64,000 bases of DNA from Cellvibrio sp. (GCA_016712405.1 JADJRD010000002.1:124001-188000); one strand, 5' to 3'; positions 7,935-18,467 are shown, numbered from the stretch's first letter. Notes: a model not told the origin generated them from the sequence alone. A program made the numbers and translations.

Positions 7935-10348
7935 ATGTTGATTTTGTCGTTATTGATTATTTGGCTCTTGGTTGCTGTATTAATTTATCGGCAGGTGGCG
8001 CTTTCGGCGGCATCTTCTCTGGTGTTGGTGGCTTGGTTGGTCTTATCCGCCATTACGCACACAATGCTCTCACCATGGTTGGTGGTTCCGCTGGTCTTGA
8101 TCTTGGTGCTGCTCAACATTGGCCTGTTAGACGAGCGTTGTTAACCAAGCCCGTATTTAACTACCTTCAAAAATCCATGCCGCCGATGAGTGTTACTGAG
8201 CGAGAGGCTCTGGAATCTGGCACTACCTGGTGGGAAAAAGAATTGTTCAGCGGTCGGCCCGACTGGAGCCAATTTGCGCAAATCGAATTGCCTCAATTAA
8301 CGGCGGAAGAACAGTCCTTTTTGGACAATGAAGTGAGTCAGCTCTGTGCCATGTTGGACGAGTGGGATATTCGCAGCAAGCGCAAGGATCTCCCTCCTGA
8401 AGTTTGGCAATTTCTAAAAGAGAAAAACTTTTTTGGGTTGATCATTCCTAAAGAATTTGGCGGACGCGATTTTAGCCCTTACGCCCAAAGTCGCATCATG
8501 AGCAAAATTGCGAGTCGATCAGAAACGGCGGCAGTGACCGCGATGGTGCCCAATTCACTAGGCCCAGGTGAGCTATTGGTGAAGTATGGTACTGAAGAGC
8601 AAAAGCATCGCTGGTTGCCTGGATTAGCCAATGGTACCGAGATTCCTTGTTTTGGTTTGACTGGCCCTGAAGCTGGTTCTGACGCAGGCTCAATTCCCGA
8701 TCTGGGGATTGTGTGCAAAGGACAGTATCAAGGTCAGGAAGTCTTGGGCTTGAGCATGACATTCAGCAAGCGTTGGATCACCTTGGCTCCTGTGGCAACA
8801 GTTGTGGGTTTGGCCTTCAAACTACATGATCCTGATGGGCTGCTGGGCGATCCCAATAAAAAAGATTACGGCATTACCTGTGCCCTGATTCCAGCCAATC
8901 ATCCCGGGATTGAGATTGGTCAGCGCCACAATCCGGGCTCACCCTTTATGAATGGCCCTATCTTTGGTACCGAGGTATTTATCCCAATCGATTGGATCAT
9001 CGGTGGCCCCGCCATGGCTGGTCGCGGCTGGCGAATGTTGATTGAATGTCTGGGTGCAGGTCGCGGTGTTTCATTGCCTGCGCTCTCTACTGCCTGTGGT
9101 GAAATGAATTATCGATTGGTAGGTGCTTATGCCCGCGTTCGTCGCCAATTTAATATGGAAGTTGGTAAGTTTGAAGGCGTACAAGAGGCTACTGCCAGCA
9201 TTGCAGCCAATGGTTATGCATTGGAAGCCATGCGCCAATTAGTGACCAAAGGTTTAGATTCTGGTGCGCCAGCAGTAATGACGGCAATGGCGAAATATCA
9301 CGCAACGGAAATGATGCGCGAATCGGTTGAGCATTCGATGGACATAGTCGGCGGCCGTGCGATTCAACAAGGTCCGCGTAACTTTTTAGTGGCGGCATAT
9401 CATAGTGTGCCGGTGGCAATCACCGTGGAAGGCGCAAACATTCTGACGCGATCACTGATGATATTTGGTCAAGGCGCTATGCGTTGCCATCCCTATTTGT
9501 TTGAAGAAATGCAAGTCTTACAAATGGAGGATAAGCCACAAGCGCTTAAAGCCTTTGATAAATTATTTACGGCGCATTTGGGGCATGTGTTCAACAATAT
9601 GTTGCGTACAAAATTGTTGGGGTTTTTGGGCGGTCGTTTCAGTAGTGTGCCTGCTAATGCGGATGATTTCAGTAAGCGTTGGTATCAGCGTATCAATTTG
9701 TTGAGTGCAGCATTGGCATCAATGTCGGATGTGGCCTTAGGGGTGTTGGGCGGCAACTTAAAGCGCCGTGAATTATTGTCTGCACGTTTGGGTGATGTGC
9801 ACAGTCAATTGTTTATTGCCTGTGCAATTTTAAAATTTCACTCTGCGCATACTCGAACGCGAGCAGAAGATGCCCATGCCGAATACGCTTTAACCAAATC
9901 CATTTATAAAGCACAAGAAGCCTTGCGTGATTTTGCAGAAAATTTCCCGCTACGGCGTCTGGCAAAAATTCTGGTTTGGCTGGCAATGCCCTGTGGAAAA
10001 ATCCTATACAAGCCCAATGACAATTTAATTCGCGAATTAGGCGATTTAATTCTTGAAGATAATCCTGTTCGCCAACAACTTGGCAATTACGTCTACGTTA
10101 ATCACGATCCACAAGATTCTGCTGGTCGCGTTGAAAGCACCTACCAAATGTTGTTGTCATTAGGCCCGGTTTGGCAAAATTTTATCAAAGCGAAAAACGC
10201 TGGAAAATTATCGGGCAATAGTATTGAGCAACAGGCACAGGATGCTGCTAATAAAAATATTATTCAACCTCAAGATATTGCACGTGTCGTTGAATATGAT
10301 AAGCGTCGTTATGATTGCCTGTTAACGGATGCGTTTGATCAGATCTAA
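7935..10348 (+). pseudogene. fadE: Acyl-CoA dehydrogenase FadE, interrupted by a 1-bp frameshift
   Basis: FadE catalyses the first step of fatty-acid beta-oxidation. The true start is the ATG at 7935 (after AAGGAG), giving a FadE-like hydrophobic N-terminus MLILSLLIIWLLVAVLIYRQ. That frame ends at 8144, while the rest of the enzyme is in another frame from about 8123 (PVRRALLTKPVFNYLQKSMPPMS onward) to 10348. Adding one C to GGCC at 8121-8124 joins them as NIGPVRRALL and gives 804 residues (E. coli 814). The catalytic region is intact, including GLTGPEAGSDAGSIPD, RGWRMLIECL and AITVEGANILTRSLMIFGQG. An in-frame ATG at 7961 would yield an unrelated N-terminus and is probably not used. The lesion lies at a short homopolymer. 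Confidence 0.85.
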
Positions 10349-10364
10349 TTTATATCCACCAAAC

Positions 10365-10395
10365 AAAAACGGGCGATTTAATCGCCCGTTTTTTT
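10365..10395. terminator. Bidirectional terminator between fadE and the GGDEF gene
   Basis: AAAAACGGGCGAT pairs perfectly with ATCGCCCGTTTTT over a TTA loop. A- and T-runs on both sides serve both convergent genes. Confidence 0.92.
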
Positions 10396-10398
10396 AAC

Positions 10399-11718
10399 TC
10401 ATGTTTTAGCCATTACACAACAATTTCTTCCCTGATTTTTAGCGGCATAGAGTGCGTTATCTACCCGTTTAAATGTCATCGCAAAATCTTCGTTAGGTAA
10501 TTTCTCAGCAACACCAAAACTTGCACTAACGCTGAGCGGGTTGTCAGGCTCGAATAAGGTGTCGTAAATAATTAATCGAAGTTTTTCTGATAAGGCTAAA
10601 GAAAATTCTTTGTTGGTGTTTGGTAATATCACAATAAATTCTTCGCCGCCCCATCGCCCGAGGTAATCCGTTTTACGAATACGGGTTTGAATAATCTCAC
10701 TGACGAGTTGTAAAACTCTGTCGCCAGCATCATGTCCACGACGATCATTGATGCGTTTAAAATAATCAATATCTATCATGATTAATGAATAACCTGGCAA
10801 TCTTGATTGAGTTTCTGTTGTTTCCAAACTGGTAATAATCTGATGAACGCCAAAGCGATTGAAGCATTGTGTTAGTGGATCTACAGTTGATAGGCGACGA
10901 AACTCATCCGATTGCACTTTCAGTTTGTTATATTGTTGTGCTAATTGATGAATGCGCAGGCTGTCTTCTCTTGCGCGTGCACTAAGTAATCGCAACTGGT
11001 TAATGGCGTAGAACAAAATGCCCACTAACCAAGGTGATATGACAAGCAAATACCAGTTGTCACGACTGATCCAATCGCCAATCAGTTCCATCCGTTTAAC
11101 GTGAAATTTGTGAATGCCAGGATTAATCGCATCTTCAAAATCAAAGCCGGCAGATAGAATATTCGTTAAATCGCGGCCAGACTGGGCGCGTGGGATTTGG
11201 TATTACCGTAACCACCAATCGGCCACGGAGAATTCATCCAATCTTAATTCGAGAGGTGATGTCAGGTCACTCATGTCGGCGCGTACAGAGTGAAATTTGG
11301 TACTATTGGTATCTTCAAGTGCAGAATAGTGTGAATTGAAATTGCGTAAAGAAATTCGTAATTGTTTGTTGGTTCCTTGATAATCAATATCGACAATTAA
11401 GTGTGAATAAGTTGACGCATTGACACCCTTTGAATCGGTTGGAGCTAGCCACACACTAAAACTACAGGTGTGATAAATGTTGGTGTTCAATTGCTCGGTA
11501 ACTTTACAGCCCCAAACACCCTGCGGTTGATCAATCCAAAAACCTAAATCCTCCCCCTGTTCGTTCTGAGTACTGAAAATATAATTCGAGAAAGAAGGGT
11601 TGTGCAGTAGGTCTAGCGTTTTTTTAGGTAAATATGGGTGAAGGCTTAGCGTCACTAGCGTCAAAAAAATTCCGGCGATAATAATTTGATGTGCTGCTTT
11701 AACATTCATGTTAATCAT
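10399..11718 (-). pseudogene. Membrane diguanylate cyclase (GGDEF), split by an in-frame TAA
   Basis: Two reverse-strand segments in the same frame, 11718-11206 and 11202-10399, are separated only by TAA at 11203-11205. The bridging codons read DWWLR*YQIPRAQSG. The adjacent paralogue at 11711-13015 reads DWWLLQYNIPRENSK at the same place, so the stop most simply replaces CAA (Gln). The restored protein has about 439 residues: one membrane helix, a beta-rich periplasmic domain, a second helix, then GGDEF with an RKTD inhibitory site and the active GRWGGEEF loop. Internal initiation at the ATG at 11091 could still give a 230-residue protein with one helix and an intact GGDEF. The N-terminal fragment alone would be a sensor without output. 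Confidence 0.78.
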
Positions 11719-13015
11719 CTGCAGCCATTACACAACAATTCCGACCTTGATTTTTGGCGGCGTAAAGTGCGGTATCCACACGTTTAAACGCGGTTGCAAA
11801 ATCTTCCTGTTCTTTTTGTTGAGCGACGCCAAAGCTAGCGGTGACATTTAGTGGATGTTCAATTTCAAAAATAGAGTCGTGAATTACGAGACGAATTTTT
11901 TCTGCCAAGGCCAGGGCAAATTCTTTTCGAGTATCAGGAAGAATAATAAGAAATTCTTCGCCGCCCCATCGTCCTAGAGAATCACTGCGACGAATACGCG
12001 ATTGAATAATTTCACTCACTAATTGCAACACTCTGTCGCCTGCATCATGCCCTCGTCTGTCATTGATATGCTTGAAATTATCTATGTCCACTAGAATCAA
12101 TGAATAGTACGAAATGTGTTTTTGATGATGAGATTCCAGGCTAGTAACGATTTGGTGTATGCCAAATCGATTGAAGCACTGGGTTAAGGGGTCAACGGTG
12201 GAAAGTCGGCGCAACTCATCTGATTGCTGTAACAATGTTTGATTTTGTTGCGCTAGCAAACTAATACGCATGTAATCTTCGTTGGTTTTGAGACGCAGCA
12301 ATCGCAATTGATTTAATGCATAAAACAAAATACTTCCTAGCCAAACAAACAGAATGCCCAGATACCAGCTTTCTGCGCTGATCCATTCGCCAACAAATTC
12401 TATGCCGTATATTTCTACATCTTGAATGCCAACAGGGACATTGCTCTCAAAGTCGATAGAAATCTCGGTAATATTCTTAAACTCCGGTTTGGAGTTCTCT
12501 CGAGGAATGTTGTACTGCAGCAACCACCAATCTGCCACTTGTAATTCACCGAGGGGAACACTTATAGGGCCATGAAGTTCGCTGGTATCTAAGTTGACGG
12601 CATTAAATTTATTACTGTTGTTGTCATCAATGATCGAATAGCTTGGATGATAATTGCGAGCATAAAAGCGCAACTTTTTACTGCTGCCTTGGTGTTTTAC
12701 GTCCAAGAGCACATGGCTATAGTCAGAAAGATCAATACCACCGGAGTCCTTTCTTAGGTCCATCACAAAGCTGCAACCAAAAGTACTATCTTTTGCCCTG
12801 GGCGGGGAATTGCATCGCCACTTGCGTTTATTTTCATCAACCCAATAGGCTGACGGGCTGCCATCAGGAAGTTCGACACTAAATAAATAGCTGTAGGGTG
12901 CTACGTCCTCAAAAATAACTAGGTGTTTTGATGGAAAAAATCTGTGCACCCAAAGAGCAAACAGGGTGAGAAGGATCGCGATGATCAGTAATAGGTTGGA
13001 TTGTTTGGCATTCAT
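11711..13015 (-). CDS. Membrane-anchored diguanylate cyclase (GGDEF domain)
   Basis: A 434-residue paralogue of the gene at 10399-11718, overlapping its start by 8 bp, so the pair arose by tandem duplication. Order: membrane helix (about residues 7-25), a periplasmic beta-rich domain of about 190 residues, a helix near 220-240, a short coiled linker, then GGDEF. The catalytic loop GRWGGEEF is canonical and is preceded by RRSD, an inhibitory I-site of the RxxD type, so the enzyme should make cyclic di-GMP from GTP with product inhibition. Other motifs are LVDIDNFKHINDRRGHDAGD and TALYAAKNQGRN. The periplasmic ligand is unknown. It lies 70 bp downstream of the TRAP receptor gene. Confidence 0.9.
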   Translation of the reverse strand: MNAKQSNLLLIIAILLTLFALWVHRFFPSKHLVIFEDVAPYSYLFSVELPDGSPSAYWVDENKRKWRCNSPPRAKDSTFGCSFVMDLRKDSGGIDLSDYSHVLLDVKHQGSSKKLRFYARNYHPSYSIIDDNNSNKFNAVNLDTSELHGPISVPLGELQVADWWLLQYNIPRENSKPEFKNITEISIDFESNVPVGIQDVEIYGIEFVGEWISAESWYLGILFVWLGSILFYALNQLRLLRLKTNEDYMRISLLAQQNQTLLQQSDELRRLSTVDPLTQCFNRFGIHQIVTSLESHHQKHISYYSLILVDIDNFKHINDRRGHDAGDRVLQLVSEIIQSRIRRSDSLGRWGGEEFLIILPDTRKEFALALAEKIRLVIHDSIFEIEHPLNVTASFGVAQQKEQEDFATAFKRVDTALYAAKNQGRNCCVMAADD

Positions 13016-13085
13016 TCACGAAATACGGGTAAAAAGGCTCCCCTGAAGTATTGTTCAAAACAGCGTATTTACCAGTAATTGAGTA

Positions 13086-14243
13086 CTATTTTGTTGGGTC
13101 AGTGCGCGTGAACTGTTCCCTCACTTGATAATAGGTTTGTTCAGACATTTTTTGATAAGGCATAGAGTTCTTCATGAATTGCTTGTAGGAGTCATAAACC
13201 TTTTTGATTTGTGGGTCGGTCGCGGCTTGTTTCTCATACACCTCTTGTGAGATTTTATAAAATTCTGCCAACACGTCATCCGGTAATGGACGAATTTCTA
13301 CGCCCTGACGTTGCAATTCCGTAAGTGCACGACTGTTTTTGTGAGTGTAGCTGTCCAGCATATCCTGATTCACTGCTCGTGCAGCGTAAGTGACTATGGC
13401 TTGCAGGTCTTTTGGTAATGATTCAAAAGCCGTTTTGTTGACAATTAATTCCAATGTTGGGCCTGGCTCATGCCAGCCTGGGTAGTAATAATATTTTGCA
13501 ATTTGTTGAAAGCCAAAAGCCAAATCGTTTTCCGGGCCAACCCATTCGGCTGCATCGATTAATCCAGTTTGCAACGAAGTATATAAATCGCCGCCTGGAA
13601 TGTTGACTGATGTGCCGCCTGCGGCATTGAATACTTCACCGGCTAATCCGGGAATACGCATTTTTAATCCCTTGATATCCTCTACCGAATTAATTTCACG
13701 ATTAAACCATCCCGCCATTTGCACACCAGTATTGCCACCGGCAAATGGGATTAAATTAAAAGGCTCATAAAGTTCGCGCCATAACTCCAAGCCGCCACCA
13801 TGATGCAACCAGCCATTCATTTCTTGCGCGTTCATACCAAAGGGGATAGAGGTAAAAAATTGCGCGGCAGGAATTTTTCCACGCCAAAAATATGCGCCGC
13901 TGTGCCCCATTTCCACGCTGCCTGCGGATACTGCATCGAACACGCCTAATGCAGGAACCAATTCATTAGCGCCATAGACATGAATCTGTAAGCGGCCGTT
14001 AGACATTTCATTAATCACTTGCGAAATTTTTTCAGCGCCGACACCTAATCCCGGTGTGTTTTTTGGCCAGGATGTCACCATTTTCCATTGATAGATTTGG
14101 GTGGGTGTTGATTCAGATGTTGAAGATAAATGAATGCTAGGCTCATCGCTTTTTTTCATAACCAACATTGAAAACAACAATACAATCATGGCCGTCAATA
14201 AAACGATAATCAGTGGGTACCAATTTATTTTTGTTTTCATCAT
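13086..14243 (-). CDS. TRAP-type transporter solute-binding protein (DctP family)
   Basis: A 385-residue protein with an N-terminal membrane anchor or uncleaved signal (INWYPLIIVLLTAMIVLLFSM) and a DctP-type ligand-binding fold. Recognisable parts are YQWKMVTSWPKNTPGLGVGAE, GSVEMGHSGAYFWRGK and WVGPENDLAFGFQQIAKYYY, which resemble the TakP group that binds 2-oxo acids. No dctQ or dctM permease gene is adjacent, so its partner must be elsewhere, or the protein may act as a sensor input. It starts 20 bp after uvrD on the same strand and is followed by two GGDEF genes with periplasmic domains. ATG at 14240 is an equally good start. Confidence 0.85.
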   Translation of the reverse strand: MMKTKINWYPLIIVLLTAMIVLLFSMLVMKKSDEPSIHLSSTSESTPTQIYQWKMVTSWPKNTPGLGVGAEKISQVINEMSNGRLQIHVYGANELVPALGVFDAVSAGSVEMGHSGAYFWRGKIPAAQFFTSIPFGMNAQEMNGWLHHGGGLELWRELYEPFNLIPFAGGNTGVQMAGWFNREINSVEDIKGLKMRIPGLAGEVFNAAGGTSVNIPGGDLYTSLQTGLIDAAEWVGPENDLAFGFQQIAKYYYYPGWHEPGPTLELIVNKTAFESLPKDLQAIVTYAARAVNQDMLDSYTHKNSRALTELQRQGVEIRPLPDDVLAEFYKISQEVYEKQAATDPQIKKVYDSYKQFMKNSMPYQKMSEQTYYQVREQFTRTDPTK

Positions 14244-14263
14244 TGTCGTTCACCCCAACCTAC

Positions 14264-16465
14264 TTAAATTGCTTGTAATTTCGCGTATTGCATTACCAAT
14301 CGCTTTTTGCCGATTTTGGCGAATTTAACTTCCACCACCGAATTGGGCCCCTTGCCTTCGAATTGTAAAATCACGCCCTCACCAAAAATAGCATGGCTGA
14401 CTTTTTGACCCAATTTAAAACCTGTGTCTTCACCTTCATCTTTTAATGTGAATTTTGATGAGGGCTGTTGATAAGTGACCGGGCGAGTAATCGCAGTTTT
14501 CAACCGAACTTCATCAATACAATCGGTTGGAATTTCTTTTACGAATCGAGAAACTCGATTAAAACTTTCGGTGCCGTGTAAGCGACGCGTTTCGGCATAG
14601 GTGATAAATAATTTTTGCATGGCGCGAGTGATACCGACATAACAAAGGCGTCTTTCTTCTTCGATTCCATCCGGGTCATCAATCGACATTTTATGCGGGA
14701 ATAAACCTTCTTCAACGCCTGCTAAAAATACCAACGGAAACTCCAGCCCTTTTGCTGAGTGTAATGTCATTAGCTGAACGGCATCTTCAAACTCTTCGGC
14801 TTGTGCGTCACCTGCATCTAATGCAGCCGTATCCAAAAATTGTTGCAAAATGGGTGCGTCGTCTTCAGTTTCGAATGCGCGGCATGCAGCAATTAACTCT
14901 TGTAAGTTTTCACCGCGTGCTTGGCCTTTTTCACCCTTTTCATTCTGGTGGAATGCTAACAATCCGGTTTTATCCAATACGGTTTCGGCAATAAAATCCA
15001 GCGCGGGAAGCTCATCGGCTTCATTGGGCGCACAAAGATCTTTTTGCAATTGTAAAATCATTTGCATAAAAGTTTCGATGGCATTGCTCGCGCGTGCCGC
15101 AAAATGTTTGCGCAGAATCAGTTGTCCAGCTGCGGCCCACAATGAGATATTTTCACTGCGCGCTACCACGCGAATATCTTCCAAGGTTTTATCGCCAATT
15201 CCACGCGTTGGAGTATTGATAACTCGCTCAAACGCGGCATCATCATGAGGGTTATTTAATAATCGTAAATAGGCGACTGCATTTTTAATTTCGAGTCGAT
15301 CATAAAAGCGTTGGCCGCCATAAATACGATAAGGAATGGCTTCACGCAATAGCGCCTCTTCCAATGCGCGCGATTGGGCGTTGGAACGATATAAAATGGC
15401 AGATTCACTTCGGCGTTTACCTTGACTAATCCAGCTTTGGATTCGTTCAACAATAAAACGCGCTTCATCTTGTTCGTTGTATGCGGCATAGAGTGAAATG
15501 GGTTCGCCTTTTTCACCATCGGTCCATAATTCTTTACCGAGTCGACCCAAGTTGTTGGCAATCACCGAATTGGCGGCGTGTAAAATATTGCCAGTAGAGC
15601 GGTAATTTTGTTCGAGTCGAATAATTTGGCAGGGCGAAAAATCCTCACTGAACTTTCGAATATTTTCTATTTTTGCACCGCGCCAACCGTAAATGGACTG
15701 ATCGTCATCACCTACGGCTGTGACAAAACTGCTTTTGCCTGCGAGCACTCGCAACCAAGCATATTGCACTGAGTTGGTGTCTTGAAATTCGTCTACTAAA
15801 ATAAAATTAAATCGGTTGCGATAGTGTTCAAGAAGATGAGGTTTGTTCAACCAAAGCTCATGTGCGCGTAATAAAATTTCGGCAAAATCAATCATGCCAC
15901 CACGCTGGCAATCGTCTTCATAGGTTTGATAAATTTTTCGCATGGTGCGAATAAAAGGATCAGTCGTTTCCTGAATATGTTTTGCTCGACGGCCTTCGTC
16001 TTTTTGTTCATTGATAAACCATTGCGCTTGTTTGGGTGGCCATTTGTCTTCATCAATTTGCAAGGCTTGATACACCCGTTTGATCAAACGCAATTGATCA
16101 TCACTGTCGAGAATTTGAAAATTTTGTGGCAGGTTGGCGTCTTGCCAATGGGCTTTCAGCAGGCGATGCGCCAGACCGTGAAATGTCCCCACCCAAATAG
16201 TGTGAATCGAAATCGGTTGGCCGGTTTGTTGGAATAATTCATCAAGACGATGCCGCATTTCTTTCGCGGCTTTATTGGTAAAGGTCACCGCCATAATTGA
16301 ATAGGGTGATCGCTGTTCGACTTGAATCATCCAGGCAATCCGATGCACCAAGACGCGAGTTTTGCCGCTGCCAGCGCCCGCGAGAATCAGCTGATGCCCA
16401 GCCGGAGCCATCACCGCTTCACGCTGCGCAGGGTTGAGGTCATCAAGTAAAAGAGAAACATCCAT
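14264..16465 (-). CDS. uvrD: DNA helicase II UvrD
   Basis: A 733-residue superfamily 1A 3'-5' helicase acting in nucleotide-excision and mismatch repair. The ATG at 16465 gives MDVSLLLDDLNPAQREAV, matching the E. coli start; a TTG two codons earlier is unlikely. Motifs in order: Walker A AGAGSGKT, motif Ia TFTNKAAKEM, DEFQDTN (motif II), GDDDQSIYGWRGA (III), LEQNYRS (IV), LMTLHSAKGLEF (V) and GITRAMQKL (VI). The C-terminal tail HAIFGEGVILQFEGKG is the Tudor-like region that contacts partners. Length is close to E. coli UvrD (720). Divergent from the small gene at 16663. Confidence 0.96.
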   Translation of the reverse strand: MDVSLLLDDLNPAQREAVMAPAGHQLILAGAGSGKTRVLVHRIAWMIQVEQRSPYSIMAVTFTNKAAKEMRHRLDELFQQTGQPISIHTIWVGTFHGLAHRLLKAHWQDANLPQNFQILDSDDQLRLIKRVYQALQIDEDKWPPKQAQWFINEQKDEGRRAKHIQETTDPFIRTMRKIYQTYEDDCQRGGMIDFAEILLRAHELWLNKPHLLEHYRNRFNFILVDEFQDTNSVQYAWLRVLAGKSSFVTAVGDDDQSIYGWRGAKIENIRKFSEDFSPCQIIRLEQNYRSTGNILHAANSVIANNLGRLGKELWTDGEKGEPISLYAAYNEQDEARFIVERIQSWISQGKRRSESAILYRSNAQSRALEEALLREAIPYRIYGGQRFYDRLEIKNAVAYLRLLNNPHDDAAFERVINTPTRGIGDKTLEDIRVVARSENISLWAAAGQLILRKHFAARASNAIETFMQMILQLQKDLCAPNEADELPALDFIAETVLDKTGLLAFHQNEKGEKGQARGENLQELIAACRAFETEDDAPILQQFLDTAALDAGDAQAEEFEDAVQLMTLHSAKGLEFPLVFLAGVEEGLFPHKMSIDDPDGIEEERRLCYVGITRAMQKLFITYAETRRLHGTESFNRVSRFVKEIPTDCIDEVRLKTAITRPVTYQQPSSKFTLKDEGEDTGFKLGQKVSHAIFGEGVILQFEGKGPNSVVEVKFAKIGKKRLVMQYAKLQAI

Positions 16466-16662
16466 AAGCAAAATTCAATGATCGCGAAAACAGCGCGCAG
16501 TTTACTGGTTATGCGTACAGATTGCACTATGGGAGCAATGTTACCGCTATCAGTGTATATTTCGGACCTTGTTGCATTTCGGCAAAACCAAACAATACTT
16601 TGATCGCTACTTGATCAAAAATCAGCGTGAATCTTGTAAGGGCAGTTAAAAAGAGGGTGGCT

Positions 16663-16926
16663 ATGGAAAAGAAAATGAATGCCAGAATGCAGGAATTACT
16701 CGCTGCAATTCATAATCGATTTATTGAAGAAGTAGGTCCTGTTGGAGATATTCTGATCGCCGATGTTATGACGGCTATGGAGAAAAAACTTTGGAACAAT
16801 CCTTCAACGCTTCGACACTACACTAAAGAATTGGCAGAAAATATAGACAATGAAGTACTTCGCACGCGTTTTTTAGATGATGTTGGCGGCTTACTCTTGG
16901 CGTCCGAATCCAGTATTTCACTTTAA
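16663..16926 (+). CDS. Small helical protein of unknown function
   Basis: An 87-residue soluble, largely helical and acidic protein (MEKKMNARMQELLAAIHNRF). The ATG at 16663 follows GAGGGTGG; an upstream GTG at 16627 would add 12 basic residues and is less likely. No domain recognised. It is 16 bp upstream of the haem-sensor-like gene and probably cotranscribed with it. Confidence 0.6.
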   Translation: MEKKMNARMQELLAAIHNRFIEEVGPVGDILIADVMTAMEKKLWNNPSTLRHYTKELAENIDNEVLRTRFLDDVGGLLLASESSISL

Positions 16927-16942
16927 TCAATAGGCATTCACT

Positions 16943-17814
16943 ATGTTTCGCAGTCGATTATCGCTTACCGCACAATTTTTCTTTCTGCTGGTTTTTGTCT
17001 TGCTGCTCAATGCAACGGCATATCTGTTTATTATGCAAAACATGTACAAACAAGAACTTGAGGCTCAGGCGAAAACGGTTGTAGATAATGTTGAATCATT
17101 TGGTTCCTGGGTATCTTTATCTGGTCGGGTCTGGGTAAAAGGTGATTCCAAAAATTATCTGAGTAAAGATGAAGTGATTTCGACAGGAGTGGGTGGCGAA
17201 CGTTTTCATCTCTTCTCAAAAAATCCTGCATTGGCTACCCTTCATTTGAGTCGCGTGCATTGGTGGCGGTTGCAGACAAGCAACGAATTGATTACTCAGA
17301 ATTCAGTGGTGATACCTATCGATATGCCAAAGCAGTTATCCATAAAGAATCCTGCATTGCCTGCCATGGAGATCCTGCAAAAGCACCCGTTGATGTACTA
17401 ACTCGGTATGGCAATGAACGCGGGTTCGGTTTTAAAACCGGTGATGTTGCAGGTGTCATCAGTGTAACCCTGCCTAAACGTAGTGTATTTGAAAGGACAT
17501 TTTCTTTAATTAACGCTGCAGAAATGACAGTGATATTTTTATCTATATTGCCCATGTTGTGGTTTATTCGTCGCGCAATTATTTTACCTATCAGAGAAAT
17601 CACTCATGCTGCCGATGAAATTTCTCGCGGAAAAGATGTTCATGTTGATGTGACAGATACAGTTGCCGGCTCTAAAAATGAAATTCATACACTGAAAATT
17701 GCCACCGCTCGCATGCGCAACAGTTTCATTATAGCGCTAAGAAAAATGCGTGAAGCGCGTAGTCAAACTGACAAACTCAAACAACATATTGCGAATAAAG
17801 ACAAGAGTGACTAA
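16943..17814 (+). pseudogene. c-type haem sensor protein (DUF3365/Tll0287-like plus HAMP), frameshifted
   Basis: Reading two frames gives one protein of about 290 residues: N-terminal membrane helix (FFLLVFVLLLNATAYLFIM), a periplasmic Tll0287-like domain with the haem-attachment motif CIACH, a second helix (VIFLSILPMLWFIR) and a HAMP-like stretch (LPIREITHAADEISRGKDV). The first frame ends at 17401, while the CIACH part is in the frame that becomes open after TTT at 17245-17247. Adding one T gives TLHFESRALVAVADK and restores continuity. There is no kinase, GGDEF or methyl-accepting output after HAMP, so even the restored protein must signal through a partner. Confidence 0.72.
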
Positions 17815-17838
17815 GATTTTTGTATGAATCAAAATTTA

Positions 17839-17925
17839 TCGTCATTCCTGCGAAGGCAGGAATCTAGCAGTTAAAAAATATCAATGAAATTAAAGACGGG
17901 ATCCCTGCCTCCGCAGGGATGACGA
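17839..17925. repeat. REP-like inverted repeat (CCTGCGAAGGCAGG family), copy 1
   Basis: TCGTCATTCCTGCGAAGGCA at 17839 onward is mirrored by a 25-bp arm ending TGACGA at 17925, with about 37 bp between arms. The same family recurs at 48511-48580. Confidence 0.75.
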
Positions 17926-17962
17926 TGTAGAATTAAACAAAAATAGTTTCATGCAAAGATTT

Positions 17963-18316
17963 CTAATTACATTTCAATAGCTGTGCTTTGAGTTCATTAA
18001 CATGTTGTGATCTCGCAAGACCCTCGCCGCCAGAAGTGGAGCAAGTGGCGCACCATTGCGCTCGGGAAATGGCTTTTGTGAGCAAGAAGCACTTAATTTC
18101 ATGAATGGTCGCATGGTTACTTTCAGATTGTAAAACCAATGCGCCAAAATCATGATCTTGTGGCCACGGAAGCTTTTCAGCTTCAAGTTCAAATGAAACA
18201 AAAATTTCTTCTGCTTCTTGAATATTTTTTGCAGAAGCGAGGGAGTTTCCTATGGTTTCAATAATCTCTGGGTTGAACCCAGCTTTAATTATTCCCTGAC
18301 GGGTATGGTCATACAT
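17963..18316 (-). CDS. Hypothetical protein
   Basis: A 117-residue soluble protein (MYDHTRQGIIKAGFNPEIIE). The C-terminal half contains CATC and single Cys residues, but no clear metal site or known domain. It is isolated between the REP-like repeat and vapBC. I do not recognise the family. Confidence 0.5.
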   Translation of the reverse strand: MYDHTRQGIIKAGFNPEIIETIGNSLASAKNIQEAEEIFVSFELEAEKLPWPQDHDFGALVLQSESNHATIHEIKCFLLTKAISRAQWCATCSTSGGEGLARSQHVNELKAQLLKCN

Positions 18317-18467
18317 TTTTGATTCCTGCGGACGGCTTGATCAATATCACCTGAGATAATCTATTAAATCATTGTTAATACATGAGATTGAATGTTCTGC
18401 TTTAGAAAATTATTTTGTCAAGTGACCTGTAGGTGCGTCTGAAAAAATTGATCGGTAAGCTAAAAAA

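Noticed and set aside
7961..8125. Alternative FadE N-terminus from ATG 7961
   Set aside because: Its translation is Gly-rich and unlike FadE, whereas the frame from 7935 gives the expected hydrophobic N-terminus after a good ribosome site.
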